From positions 1 to 42,068 of the forward strand of contig JANDJZ010000006.1 of the NCBI GenBank assembly GCA_027943245.1: a DNA stretch of 42,068 bases. Reading direction: 5' to 3'. The position numbers and the translations under genes were made by a program. This DNA comes from Acanthamoeba sp. SK_2022b. Lineage: Eukaryota; Discosea; Longamoebia; Acanthamoebidae. Position 1 is the stretch's first letter. Every line of letters begins with the position of its first letter. The notes under the pieces are model-generated. The model had not been told where the DNA came from. It worked only from the letters and a program-made list of their open reading frames with translations, and did no database searches. Positions 25,680-36,331 of this stretch are shown here, in pieces.

Positions 25680-26968
25680 CTGCTTGAACGGGCCTTGCAG
25701 ACAACGCTCACCAAGCTCTGATGGCTGCCGGCGTTCAACTTGGCCGGCTTCACCGGCACGCACTTGATAGACGAGGTCCATCGAGCGGGAATCAACGTAC
25801 GGCACAACGGCCGCGTGCCGCGCGTGGACGACCAGTGGAGCAGGGACCTGCTCCTGCTGGAAATCGTCGCCCGCGTGCTGAAGAACGAGCTGCGCGCCGA
25901 GATGCGGGTCATGCAAGGCTCGGAGGTGCGTCGGGCCTTCCCCTCACCCTTCCCCTGCCCGACCTCGTGAGGCCCGGACTAATATCGGTGACGCCATCGA
26001 CGCGGGAGCAGGAGAGGCAGTACAGGGCGCTGGTGCTGGCCTTCTTCAACTTGGTGTTCGTCTGGGGGGCCCGCGCCCGACCGCGTTCTGGAGCACGGAG
26101 GTTCGGCGATGAACAGAATCGAGGCCGACGCTCTGGCCGAGCTAGCGCGGACCAAGGGCGGACAGGAGGTGATGCAGTTCTACCGGCTCTCGGCCGAGGC
26201 CTACGGCCACGCCCTGCAGCTCAAGCCCGACAACGCGTGCGTGCTCAGGAATCTGGCGACGGTCATTGCCGAGCTGGCCGTGCTCCGCGCCCAGCAGGGC
26301 AGCGTGGTCCTGGCCGAAGTCGACCGGCTGTTTGGCGAGGCCTACGACAAGCTGTCGGTGTGCCTCTGTTTGGAACCGAAGGACCAGAAGGCGCTCGATC
26401 GGTGGGGCAACGTCCTCTGCGAGCACGCCAACGCCCTGCTGTCCCTGCTCCCCGGCGAGTTTACGAGACCCGGCCAGCTCCTCGGGACGGCCGCGCAGCG
26501 ATACAGGGCCGCCCACCGACTGCAGCCGCACAACAAGGAAGTGCTCTACAACTGGGGCAACGGCCTCCGCAAGCACGCGCGCATCCACGAGGAGCTGGGC
26601 AACCTGTCCGATTCAGAGAAGCTGCGCGAGGCCATGGCCAAGTACGAGGCGTGCCTCGGGAGAAGAAGAGGGACACCCTCATCGTCGACGCGCTCATCAA
26701 TTGGGGCTGCGCCCTCCTGGCCCTCTCGCGACTCGAGGCCAACACCGACCGCGCTGCCGACTCCGCCAAGGACGCCGAGAACGCGCGGAAACAAACGGCT
26801 GCCGCCCTGATCAAGTGCGAAGGGCTCTTTGAGCGCGACGACAAGCAGAAGCGGTTCTACCACGCCATCCTGGCCTACAACCTGGCCTGCTTCCCCGCCC
26901 TGCAGGCCGACCCCTCACAGCTCGTCTCCCAACCGCTTCTTGGCTGTCCCGTCAAGCCAGAGCATTGA
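25680..26968 (+). pseudogene. Broken Clu-domain/TPR gene copy
   Basis: The first recognisable segment reads LLERALQTTLTKL, stop TGA (25719-25721), then FNLAGFTGTHLIDEVHRAGINVRHNGRV and LLLLEIVARVLKNELR. This pattern matches the Clu (clustered mitochondria) central domain and its counterpart GLHARGINVRYLGLV in the intact minus-strand gene. After a likely intron, ALVLAFFNLVF (frame 2) continues as GGPRPTAFWSTEVRR (frame 1), which ends in TGA at 26104-26106. TPR-like helices start in frame 0 from 26109 (AEAYGHALQLKPDN, RYRAAHRLQPHNKEVLYNWG) and shift again at about 26665 (CLG to EKKRDTLIVDALINWGC), ending at 26968. So there are at least one stop and three frame changes, and the N-terminal part of the family is missing. 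Sequencing error could explain one shift but not all. Confidence 0.75.
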
Positions 26969-27967
26969 TAAATACACGCCTGTTTTGTACAATCCTTGGT
27001 GGGCCGAGGTAAAGGTGGAGGCCCACGACCCAGTGTAGGAGACACTGTAATGACCAAGCCTTTCACGACTTTCGAGTTACCTGCGCGGTATTGTGGTGCG
27101 TTTACTATTTTGCGTTTACCATTTTACTATTATAGAAACAAAACGTCGTTTCGTTTCGTTTCGTTTCGTTTCGTTTCGTTTGTGGTGTGGAGACCTTTCG
27201 AGCAGGCATGGCGCCAACCCTCTGCTGACGTCATACATCCCACACTCTGGGTCGACTGACCATTCTGGACCTTTAAATAGGGGCCGATCAGTTATTATGG
27301 ACAAGAACCAAGGGACGGCTCGTGTGCAGCCTTGGGATGTGCAAGTAGTTGGGGAGAAAACCCACTCAAGGCTGCTTGTGCATTCCAGGGCCTCATCGAG
27401 GCAGCTCTGGAGCTTACTGACATGTTGGTCCAAGGTTGAGGTCACAGAACGACCTCTCCCACAACATCAAGTTCAAAGGTCCAAGGTGAAGCCCGCCTCG
27501 GGGGAGAGGCTGAGGAACCAAGGACTGGAGAAGAGATGGAGTGGGTTGTGGAGGGGAAGATCCTCCTCAGCCTCAACATGAAGGGACGCCCAGGGTTGGC
27601 GAGATGAGGCCGCCTTGGTTCGATCGTTTTGCATTGGCTCACAGTCAACCAGCTACGCACGCTACTCCAGAAACTTGACCCACTGTTTTGATTGTTTTAT
27701 TGTCGTTCTTTCAAGTAGCAATAACACGGCGGACAAGCCGAGATAGAACAGCCTCCACTTGAACCGGTCCGGCTCAGCTCTTCATCTTGATCGATCCAGG
27801 CGCCACGTGTATGCGCCGGTAAGGAAGGTGGCGCAGAACCTAAAATAGGCCTCCTGCTTCGGAGCTCACCAAGTTTGAAAAAAGTCGATAAGCGCCACGT
27901 TGAACTACTTACAAGAGACGGCAAACGCAAGTTTGGTGTTCATCTCCATTTTCATTGTCTCTCTGTT
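26969..27967. other. Gene-poor stretch, possibly decayed element
   Basis: About 1 kb without a supported gene. It holds seven tandem TCGTT units (27146-27180), a TGACGTCA palindrome at 27226-27233, a TTTAAATAG TATA-like word near 27272, and an ATG at 27297 opening a 94-codon frame (MDKNQGTARVQPWDVQ...). Other frames also contain natural-looking pieces (AFQGLIEAALELTDMLVQ, EMEWVVEGKILLSLNMKG, LTVNQLRTLLQKLDPLF), separated by stops. This suggests a decayed coding sequence I cannot name. Confidence 0.35.
27146..27180 (+). repeat. (TCGTT)7 pentanucleotide repeat
   Basis: Seven perfect tandem TCGTT units in the gene-poor stretch between the Clu-TPR remnant and the TFIP11-like remnant. Confidence 0.95.
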
Positions 27968-28808
27968 CTAACGACCACGCACCACAAGCTCATCAAAGCT
28001 GATGGGAACCCACTTGTCGGCTGGGGAGCCTGAGACGGGAGGTGCGTAGACGAGTTCCTTGTCCGCCAACTTTCCAAACGAGTAGACCTGCTTGCCTCCA
28101 CGGCCCAGGACACGTACACAAGCATCAACCAAGTCAGGGTTGAAGCGGCGAAGAGGAGGTGCGGAGGGGAGCGAGCCGCACACCTTTGAAACCTCTTCGA
28201 AGTTGGGAGCCGAGGAGCCAGTTGTTGAGGACGGCGAACCACTTGGGGAAGAACTCCATCTCGAGGAGCGGGACAAAGTTGGCTGGCGAGATCATGTCCA
28301 CCCACGACATCACCCAGTTGAAGGGCTCGAGATTCTGCTGCAGCGGGTTGATGACGAGCTCCCGCAGGCAGAGGATAAGCTTGGGGAGGATAGACCGTGG
28401 ATGGGCATCGTGTCCTGCCTCGGGTTCCAGCTGCCCACCTCGCGCGCGATCTTGGAGAAGATGAAGTGCATCATCAGGTTCTCGTAGGCCTCGCGCGTGA
28501 GCACAGGCGGCGCCCACAGTCGCACGGGCCGAATGCCAGACGCGAAGTGGCGCGGGTTCCACTCGTTGAAGATCACGCGACGGATGACGGCAGCACGATG
28601 TCGACGATCATCCGATTGTACATGTCTGTCGAGCTGGGACCTTTGGGTCGCAGGATGCGCTCGCTGAGCTCGTCGCCGCCTTCCTCCGCCGTCCCGGCGG
28701 GCTGGTCCTGCGTGCCCCGCAGGATCAGACGCCACGTGGTGACGAGCTCGACCAGCAGGCCCGGGTCCTTGAGCGGCTGCCAGTGCTCCATCTTGACCTT
28801 GACCAGCG

Positions 28809-28916
28809 GTCCGACCAGCGAGTAGGCTAGCGACGACTTTCTAAGGAGGCCTTCTCTGGCTCGCTGTTCCTGCTCCTTCTCCTCTGTCCGACCAGCGAGT
28901 AGGCTAGCGACGACTT
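28809..28916. repeat. 77-bp tandem duplication (A-B-A')
   Basis: A 31-bp block (28809-28839) recurs exactly at 28886-28916. Between them lies a 41-bp block (28844-28884), which recurs exactly at 29151-29191. The spacing shows a 77-bp A+B unit duplicated in tandem. The second unit is split by the insertion at 28919-29150. Confidence 0.9.
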
Positions 28917-28918
28917 AG

Positions 28919-29150
28919 GTGAGACAGACGGCCTGGGCCGCCTCGAGAGAGCCATGGCACAGAGCGTTCTCTCCGAAACATGAACGGAAGCGCTGTGAAG
29001 ACGACGATGAAGATGAGGCGGGATATCGAAGAGCGGCAAAAAGACAACGACGGGAGATCATGAAACCTCTAGCACGCCTCCTGCCTCTGATTATGGCCAT
29101 CACACTTTATGTGGGAATGTTATCCTATGTTGCTTCTGGAGGGACTTCAG
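28919..29150 (+). other. 232-bp intron-like insertion inside the duplicated unit
   Basis: Relative to the first A+B unit, the second unit is interrupted by 232 bp. On the plus strand the extra DNA begins GTGAGAC after AG and ends TTCAG before AGGAGG, a perfect GT-AG intron shape, although the surrounding remnant reads on the minus strand. Its plus strand is open throughout and reads like a protein ([37 protein letters not shown]), so it may be foreign exon-derived filler DNA. Not recognised. Confidence 0.6.
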
Positions 29151-29238
29151 AGGAGGCCTTCTCTGGCTCGCTGTTCCTGCTCCTTCTCCTCCTGCCCCGC
29201 CCGGCCCATCAACTCGTCGGCCGTCAAGAACCGCCCTG

Positions 29239-32200
29239 TTAACATTGATTACGTGCAGAATGAGAAAGACCAGATGAAAAAGAGAGAGAGAGAGAGAGAG
29301 AGAAGAAGAAGAAGAAGAAGAAGAACGCACCGGCGACGCAGACGGTGTGTTCGTTGGAGAAGTGTTGCTTGAGGAAGAGACCAAAATTGCGGAGGTGCTG
29401 CGGGTGCTTGGGGTCGAGCCGAAGGGCCAGCTCGAAGAACACCCGCGCCCGCTCCACCAGCTCCTCTCGCTTCTGCTTTGTCTCCTCTCCCGGCTGCTCG
29501 CTCGTCAGCAGCTCGTTCGCCTGCGCCCCACACCCGCATAGCCGTCAGCTTGCCACCTCCAATGCCCACGTCGTATCACTCGCCACTGGTGGTACCATCT
29601 TGAGGGACATGCAAGCGTAGTTGTTGCAGGTCGATGGTTGCGGGTTGAGGGTCTTGATGGCGGCGAGGTAGAGGTGGTGGGCATCGACGTAGGCGTGCAG
29701 GTGGCTGAACAGGAAATCCGCGTATGTACACAGGATCTGGGAGTGGGGATCCCTGTCCTTTGACAGAGCCTGTCGCGACACACAACACAGAATACATTCT
29801 CAGCATACCTTCCGACTGTGTGCGCTGTGCTTGGGGAGTTGTCCTTCCGGGAGTATGGTGGACGTACGAGAAGGTAGGTGTCCTCGGCTTCCTCGAAAAA
29901 GTGGCATTTCTCCAGGAAGATAGCGTATTTGAGCAGGACGCGCGGGTCCTGCTTGCTCACCGCCACCGCGCTCTCGTAGTACTTGTCGGCCTGCCACAAG
30001 TGAGAGCGTGAGCACTGTGTGTACTCATCCAGCTTCGTAGCTCTGCATTTTACCTTCTCCAGTTGGCCGAGAGCGACGTGGCTGTCGGCCAGGTGGGTGA
30101 AAAGGTTGGCCGTGCTGTAGCCCTGCCTCAGCGCCCTGTACGCGTCCCCACCAAACACCGAACATTGAGCGAAAAGGCGATCAACACACTCGCCATGTGC
30201 ACGAACCTTCTGAAGTAGTCGACGGCCAGGAGGTAGAAGTGGCGGGCCTCCTTTTCCTGCTTCTCCTTTTCGGCCTTGAAGGTTGCCTTTCTGTACATAA
30301 GGTAGCCCTGCATGCCCCCAAGGTTACGCATGGATACAAGCTAGCATTGCACGCTCGCTAAGGAGAGGAGCGGGAAACGCACTTGGGCGTAGAGGGCGAG
30401 CGGGTTGACCTCGACGCAGTCCAACAGCCGCGAGATGTCGGCATCGTCGATGGGGTAGTCAGCGTCAAAGGCCCGAGGGTTGCCTTGGAACAGCTTCCTC
30501 GACACCTTCACCCATTGCAGACCAACTGCACATGTCGTTCGTAGCTGCGTCAGCTGTTGTTGCCACTCGGTTGATCTCTCGCAATAGGAGTGTACCTGAT
30601 TCGCTGACGTTTTGGTAGATCCACACTCTACCGTCGCTTTCACCTTTCACGTCCGCGTGGGGAATCACCACGTAATGCTACAGATGTGTGGGAGCGGAGG
30701 TGGACCATTGGTTGAGGTTGGGCTAAATCGATCGCCTTGACCGTTGGCGTAGCTTGCAGTGTACCTTAAGATTGAAGTCGGGCGGAACAGTTCCGACGCA
30801 GCGCTCGAACTTGGCCTCCAAGAGGGGCTGCATGTCGTCCTTCCAGAACAGCTCCGCGTCCTCACCCACACCCAACGTGAGGTTCAATATGTCCACCTAA
30901 ATACCAACACACGATACACGCGTGGTGAGAACGTGCAATGAATACACAAGCGGAGGCGTGCGTACCATGGAGGAGATGAGCTGCGACTCTCCCGGCGCGC
31001 TGTCCACGGACTGCTTGCGGGCCTGGTAGCGCATAGCCGCTCGCAGCAGGCACTTGGTCGCTCTCGACACCATCTCGAGCATCAGATACCAACGCCAGGC
31101 GGTCGCTACACATCCGCCGGCCGGGCCAAGGCGCGTTAATAACGGAACGCTCGCCAAGCCAAGTGAGAGGGGAGCGACGCACAAGTGACGTGATGGCGCA
31201 CGAGTCCCAGATAGCGGACGTTGATGCCTCGTGCATGTAGACCGGCCGTGAGATACTGCGAGCTGTAGAGCGACACGTCCCAGCCGTCAATCTCCCGGGC
31301 GAAGTCTTGCACCATCACCTATGAGGGTTCACGAGTTAACCGTCGCGTGCTCTGTGTAGCTTGTCGCATGACCGAAGCGAGGGCAGCGCGGCGAACCGTT
31401 TTGAGGAAGGTAGCCGCCTCGTCGATGTGTTGCTCGTACTCGCCAGCAATGTCTCTGTTGGGGCTGAGAGTAGCATTACATGACCGAGTCAAGTGTCAGA
31501 CATGAGATAGATGGTCGAAGAAGAGAGGAAGGAGTGCGCACTTGTAGGCATCACAACACAGAGCGCGCGGATACTTTCGGACAAACTCTGGTCGCAGCAT
31601 CCGCACCAGATGTGATCCCTTTACACTAGAAAGGCACAACATGTCACAATCAACTGATTCGCTTGAACAAGGCGCATATGCGCACAGCGAGTAAGATTCA
31701 TGTACTCTGGCGACGGGGGCTCGCAGGGAAACAATCGTCCACAGTTGGAGACAAAAAGCCGCCCGTCCTGGAGGAGATGAACACATGTGTGGTTGCCTAT
31801 TTGGCTTACAAAAAGACGAGAGGAGCCCGATGTGAAGCCAGTACCCAGGTGCGGCTGACTCTCAGCTCAGTCGGAGTGTAGAACTTGAACACGGGCCAGC
31901 CGGCCGCGTAGGGCTGCAGGTTGAGCAGTCGACATATCTTCTTCAGCGTCTTGTGTACAGTTTGATTCCTTGATGGCGTACACCCATGTGAGTCTTCCTC
32001 TGAGCCAAATAGAGAGTGTACGGGGCTCACCATTGGACTGACTTCCCGCTCTCATCGATGGAGCCATGCACCAGTTCCTCGTTCTGCCCGGGAAGGCACG
32101 ACACGGCTGTTGTCGGCACGGCATTGTATCGTTAGTGCGTGACCGTGGCGGAGGAGAGGAAGAGGGGGGTGGCACCGTAAACTCGGAAGCCGCGAAAGTC

Positions 32201-35200
32201 AACGGCGCAGGTCAGCGGGAAGTAGATGTCGGGGATCTTGTTCTCGATCGCACACGCCAACATCTGCACGAGAGAGCGCATGTCGTGGCACACCGCCTTG
32301 GACGCGCCCTCTGTTGAACATCATCGCCGCAGTCGGTGAGTCGGTGATCAACTCTCGAAGAGGAAAACGGATCGAAACGCACCGGTGCCAGGAAAAAGGC
32401 CGGAGCTGTTGTTGGCCACTCGGAAGTGGATGCCCTGAGCCACGAACTCTTCGCTGCCCGACGCTATACATGGCCACCAACAGTCATAAGATGATTAGCT
32501 CAACTCTATTGGCCTTCCACCAAATGAACGGCCATGGAGGTTGAGTGTGCGTGCCTCGAGAAAGGGACTTGATGGTCTTCTGCGTCGGCGGGAAGTAGAT
32601 CTCGGATATGATGGCCTGCGTGAGATGCCGGGTGGGCGGAAGGGGTGTGAGTGAAGGTAAAGGAGGCGACTGCGCGTGGTTAGTGCGCGCAAGACCTTGG
32701 CCAATGGGAGCACGGTGGTGGTGAAGTCCGTTATCAGCTGGACCAGCGATGAATAAGCCATCAGCATGTCCTCGCCGTCCTCTTCCACTGCAGCAAGTGA
32801 TGTCGGTCAGCATGTGCGCAACCAAAGCTCTGAGCTTCATGTAGATACCGTTGCTGCAGCGCAAAGCGTCCAGTATCGCCGCAAAGGAGGATGCCCAAGC
32901 TGTGTTACGTGCGCTCTGCAGTGGAGCTAGTGCCGCAGACCCCGCCATCGTTGTGCACATCAAGTGAGAAGGAGCCTTAGAGGACCCCAAAGCGAAGCGC
33001 GCTTACCAAGTGGCGTGGTCTCGGTGCTACGATTCTTGCGCGGGGGAGAGCTGAAGTCCATACTTCGTCGCTCGAGAAGCCGCTTGATTCCCTTCCTCTC
33101 GGCGCTGTTCCGAGGCCTCGCCTCTTTCTTGAGCTTGTCTTGTTTTTCCCCACTGATCACGAGGAGGGTCAGCTTGAAGTGTCCACATATGAATCTGTGC
33201 ATGGTTGTTGCTGTACCATAGCTCATCTTCGTAGGCCTTCAGCTCTCTCATAGCATCGGCCATGCAATCGATGTAGTTGTCCTCGTCACCTGTCTGCATC
33301 CCACAAGGTGTGACAAGGGAATAAATCAGCGTTATCGGAATGGAATTGCTTCACCTTATACGCACCTCGTCGTAGAGCCAATCATCACTCTCGCCATCGT
33401 CGTCCTCGCCTTCTTCCTCCTCCAAGTCGCTGTCGTCACTCTCCATCTTGGGTGGGAGAAACACGTGCCCCTTGGGCAGCTCGAGGTTGGAAAGGCTCCG
33501 CTTTCTTCGGCCGATTAATGTCTGACTCCTGTTCAGGGCAGAGCTGAGCCTTGGACTGCAATCTAGAAAAGCTCCTTTTGTTTAACCAAGTACGAACCCT
33601 TGGATTGAGGGATCAGAGGTGGTCATGGAGGACTCGGAAGCGTCGTCCTCGCGGCAAGGCTTGGAGGGCAGCCTGGCAGACTCTGAGCCACTGGTGCTGG
33701 CAATGGTGAGCCACCTGAACAGACTTCCAGATCGGATGGGCTGGGCCAGGTGTACCCTCTTAGGCCGATGAACGAGCTAGCGCTGGAGTTGATATGGAGC
33801 GGAGGGAGGTTGTTCAGCTTTTGTCGCAGTAATTGGGCGTCGGCGTAGACCGCTGGGGCTGGTGCCGGTGGCAGGGATGGCGTCGGGATGGCAGCGGATC
33901 GAGGAGGAGTGGGCGTGGGAGTGGACGGCGTGGGGATGGCCACGGGTCGTGGAGGCATGGGCGTGGGTGTGGGTGTGGCTGAAGTTCTGGGGGACGGCGC
34001 AGAAGATGTGGAGACTACCAGCCCTATTGGCCGAGCCAGGATGGCAGAGACCGGCGAGTCGTTCGGGTTCTTGCCCTTGAGTAGCGTGCCTGATCGGGCG
34101 CGGAAGCTTTCTCTTCGCGACATCTCGATCTCCATCTCGCTCAAAGCAAACGCACGCTTCCTAAGGCTGTCGCAGATGAAAAGGAAACAATGTTATCAAC
34201 GAGCAGACCTCACCATTGCGCTACCTCACAGAAGGCCAGTACCGGAGGATCAGTTCTTGTCTGCGCGCTTGGAATCTCTCCACGTTGGGCTCAGGTGCTG
34301 GGACGGCTTTTTCCATCGTCGGGCTCTCCTTCTCCTTATCTGTTCGGGAGGGTTTAGCAAAGTGGCTCAATACAGTGCATAGAGAACGGAGGAGACTGAG
34401 AACCGCTTGTTGAAGGTTGTATCATGGCCAAGAGCCGCGAGAGGGAATCGGCTTTCTTGACCTCTGTTGGCACGTTGGCCGGCGTAGACTTCTCGGGTGC
34501 CGGTGCTGACTGCTTGGCTGGGTCATCGTTGATGTGAGAGGACCTCGAGAACAGAGGCGCCTTGGCTGCATCAATTACCGGGAGTAAGCAAACATCCCGT
34601 GGAGTGGGTTGGGAGAGGTGGCGTACGAGCGGTGCGAGCATACTGCAGACACGACGAGCTGTAGCGAGGGACATTTCTGGCGATGTGGCTGTCGGGAGAG
34701 GTGAGCACCACAAAGCGTCGCGCAGGAGTCTGCTCCACCGCGCGGGGCAGCGCCGACGATCGCTTGAATCGATTCAAGTTGCTCTCTGTTGGTGGAGAAT
34801 CAGCATCACGCGACTTACAAGATGCAGTGGCGACAAGCGCACCTCCAACTTTGGTATGCAGATTCCTGGGTAAAGTGAGTGAGAAGGTTGGGTTGTGCAC
34901 TCGCACCAAGCCCACCCTTTCGCTCTTTTCACTCTTAGGCGTGCCGGCGACCGTGGCCGCCACTATGTCGAACCTCTCCTGTGTCTTGGATACCGATTCG
35001 GGCTTGATCGCTGCTGCTCATCCAATCAGTCATGTGGCAATGAGCAAGTAGTATCGAGTACGATCAGGAGAAGCAAACGTACGAACGGGCAGGGAGGAAT
35101 GTTGTCTTGAACTGACCGCCAATGCGGAACGAGCGTCAATCATGTCGACGATCTGCTTGAATTCCTCTTTGACCGCGATGTCACGTGCGGTCCCGTTGTT

Positions 35201-36082
35201 GGGGGCTATCACAGAGGTGTCAATGCCCGCGTCGACCAACAGACCCGCCACCTGCTCCATCCCCGCGCGCACCGCCATATGCAGGCTTGTCTCGCCGAAA
35301 CTGTAACGTCCATTACTAGTGAGGTCTCGGTGTAATAATAACTACACAAGCAGAAAGAGAGGCAACGTCCCGTACTTGTTGGTGGCGTTTATATTAGCGT
35401 TGCGCTGGATGAGGAAGTTGAGCACCTGCAGGTTGCCTCGCGTAGCGGCAATGTGCAGCGGTGTGTCGCCATTCTTGTTTTTGCTGTTGACGATGGAGTC
35501 CCTTCCTTTCTGGTTGGCTAGAGCTTCGAGTACGCGGAAGTAGGTGGCCTCGCTCGAACCGGACGAGTTGTTTGAAGAGAGTTCATCCTCGGTGCGCCCG
35601 CGCCGCAGTCCGAACAGGATCTTGCGACCCGTGTCGCTGCTGCTCCCCCAATGGTCGCTCCTGTTGCGCTTCAGAGAAGCAGGGGGTGTGCTGGTTTCAG
35701 GCGGAGGCAAGTGGCGTAGAAAGTAGTGCAGAGGAGTGGAGTTGTCGATTGAGGTCAGGTTGACCTCGACCCCCACGCGCATGACCAGGTAGTGGATCAT
35801 CTCCAGGTTTCCTGCGGCGCACGCGATGTGCAGCGGCGTCCACCCGCTTTTGTCTGGCACGTTAGGGTTCATGCTCTGTCCCTCGATCAGGAATCGAACG
35901 ATCTCCAGCTGGTTGGCCTCCACAGCCAAGTGGAGAATATTCTGGCCGCGACGGTCCACCGTCTCTGTGGCCTGCTCCGAAGTCCATCCCCCCGCTTTGG
36001 CTTTTGAGCTGCTCTTGGGAAAGAGTTTCTTGACCTCCTTCAGATTCCCCTCCTTCACCATCAGCGCCAGGGTTTTGTTCAT
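29239..36082 (-). CDS. Large ankyrin - Clu central domain - TPR protein
   Basis: One multi-exon gene on the minus strand, start ATG 36082. N-terminus: about five ankyrin repeats (QNILHLAVEANQLEIVRFLI, GWTPLHIACAAGNLEMIHYL, GDTPLHIAATRGNLQVLNFL, ETSLHMAVRAGMEQVAGLLV). Then a long disordered P/S/T-rich region (about 35100-33400; PTPTPMPPRP-like) and a D/E patch (DDSDLEEEEGEDDDGESDD). Next a Clu central domain (32800-30750): LVQMLACAIENKIPDIYFPL, CAVDFRGFRVYG, LHARGINVRYLGLV, LEMVSRATKCLLRAAMRY, VDILNLTLGVGEDAELFW. C-terminal TPR helices (30300-29360): TANLFTHLADSHVALGQLEK, KYYESAVAVSKQDPRVLLKY, FELALRLDPKHPQHLRNFG. Clu proteins bind mRNAs and keep mitochondria dispersed; whether this paralogue does is unknown. 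One intron (32464-32554) is GC-AG. The 3' end runs into the TFIP11 remnant: either stop at 29239 or splicing to TGA at 29147. Confidence 0.82.
29281..29325. repeat. (AG)n(AAG)n compound repeat
   Basis: On the sense (minus) strand of the Clu-TPR gene this is a (CTT)n(CT)n pyrimidine tract just after its last secure TPR exon. It probably lies in the last intron or the 3' UTR. Confidence 0.95.
32464..32554 (-). other. GC-AG intron in the ankyrin-Clu-TPR gene
   Basis: On the minus strand the exon ends CTCGAG, the intron starts GCACGC and ends TGTATAG. Splicing joins KTIKSLSR to ASGSEEFVAQG in frame. No GT donor gives a joined frame. Confidence 0.65.
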
Positions 36083-36331
36083 CTCGGGAGATCGCAGAGA
36101 GGTAAGTTCGCCTAATCCTCCTCACCTCTCCAGACTTCTCTACCTGGCAGAAGAGATAGAGAGAAAAGTCAATCCCAGACAAAAGAGGGGCGGGGATATA
36201 TGGTATGAGCTTGTCTATGCGAACCAAGCCCAGGTGGAGCGCCGTTTTGTGGGCAAAGGACGCGGCAACCTAATATAGGCAAGATCAGTCCACGACTTTT
36301 CCTCCCAATTTCTTCCATTTTCTTTGTTTCC

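Larger units (their letters stand above)
27968..29240 (-). pseudogene. TFIP11/NTR1-like GCFC-domain fragment, broken
   Basis: Translated pieces follow the C-terminal GCFC domain of TFIP11 (Spp382/NTR1, spliceosome disassembly) in order: RFLTADELMGRAGQ, SSLAYSLVGPLVKVKMEHWQ, LLVELVTTWRLIL, VIFNEWNPRHFASGIRPVRL, IAREVGSWNPRQDTMPIHG, PKLILCLRELVINPLQQNLE, WVMSWVDMI, MEFFPKWFAVLNNWLLGS, NFEEVSKVCG, GGKQVYSFGKL, DKWVPISFDELV, then TAG at 27968. Damage: a frame loss near 28593 (VLP to RRVIFNEW); a shift with loss of about 70 codons near 28400, where the family has a second helical block between PIH and PKL; another shift near 28210; and a further gap after EEVSK. The N-terminal G-patch part is absent. 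A 77-bp tandem duplication and a 232-bp insertion lie at 28809-29191. Confidence 0.8.

Noticed and set aside
25721..26660. Long frame starting ATG GCT GCC in the Clu-TPR remnant
   Set aside because: Before about 26665 this frame is Arg/Ala/Gly-rich shadow text. The real protein text is in other frames. Only its tail after 26665 belongs to the remnant.
27605..27630. GGTTCGATCG as a tRNA B box
   Set aside because: No matching A box, anticodon arm or acceptor stem can be folded around it.
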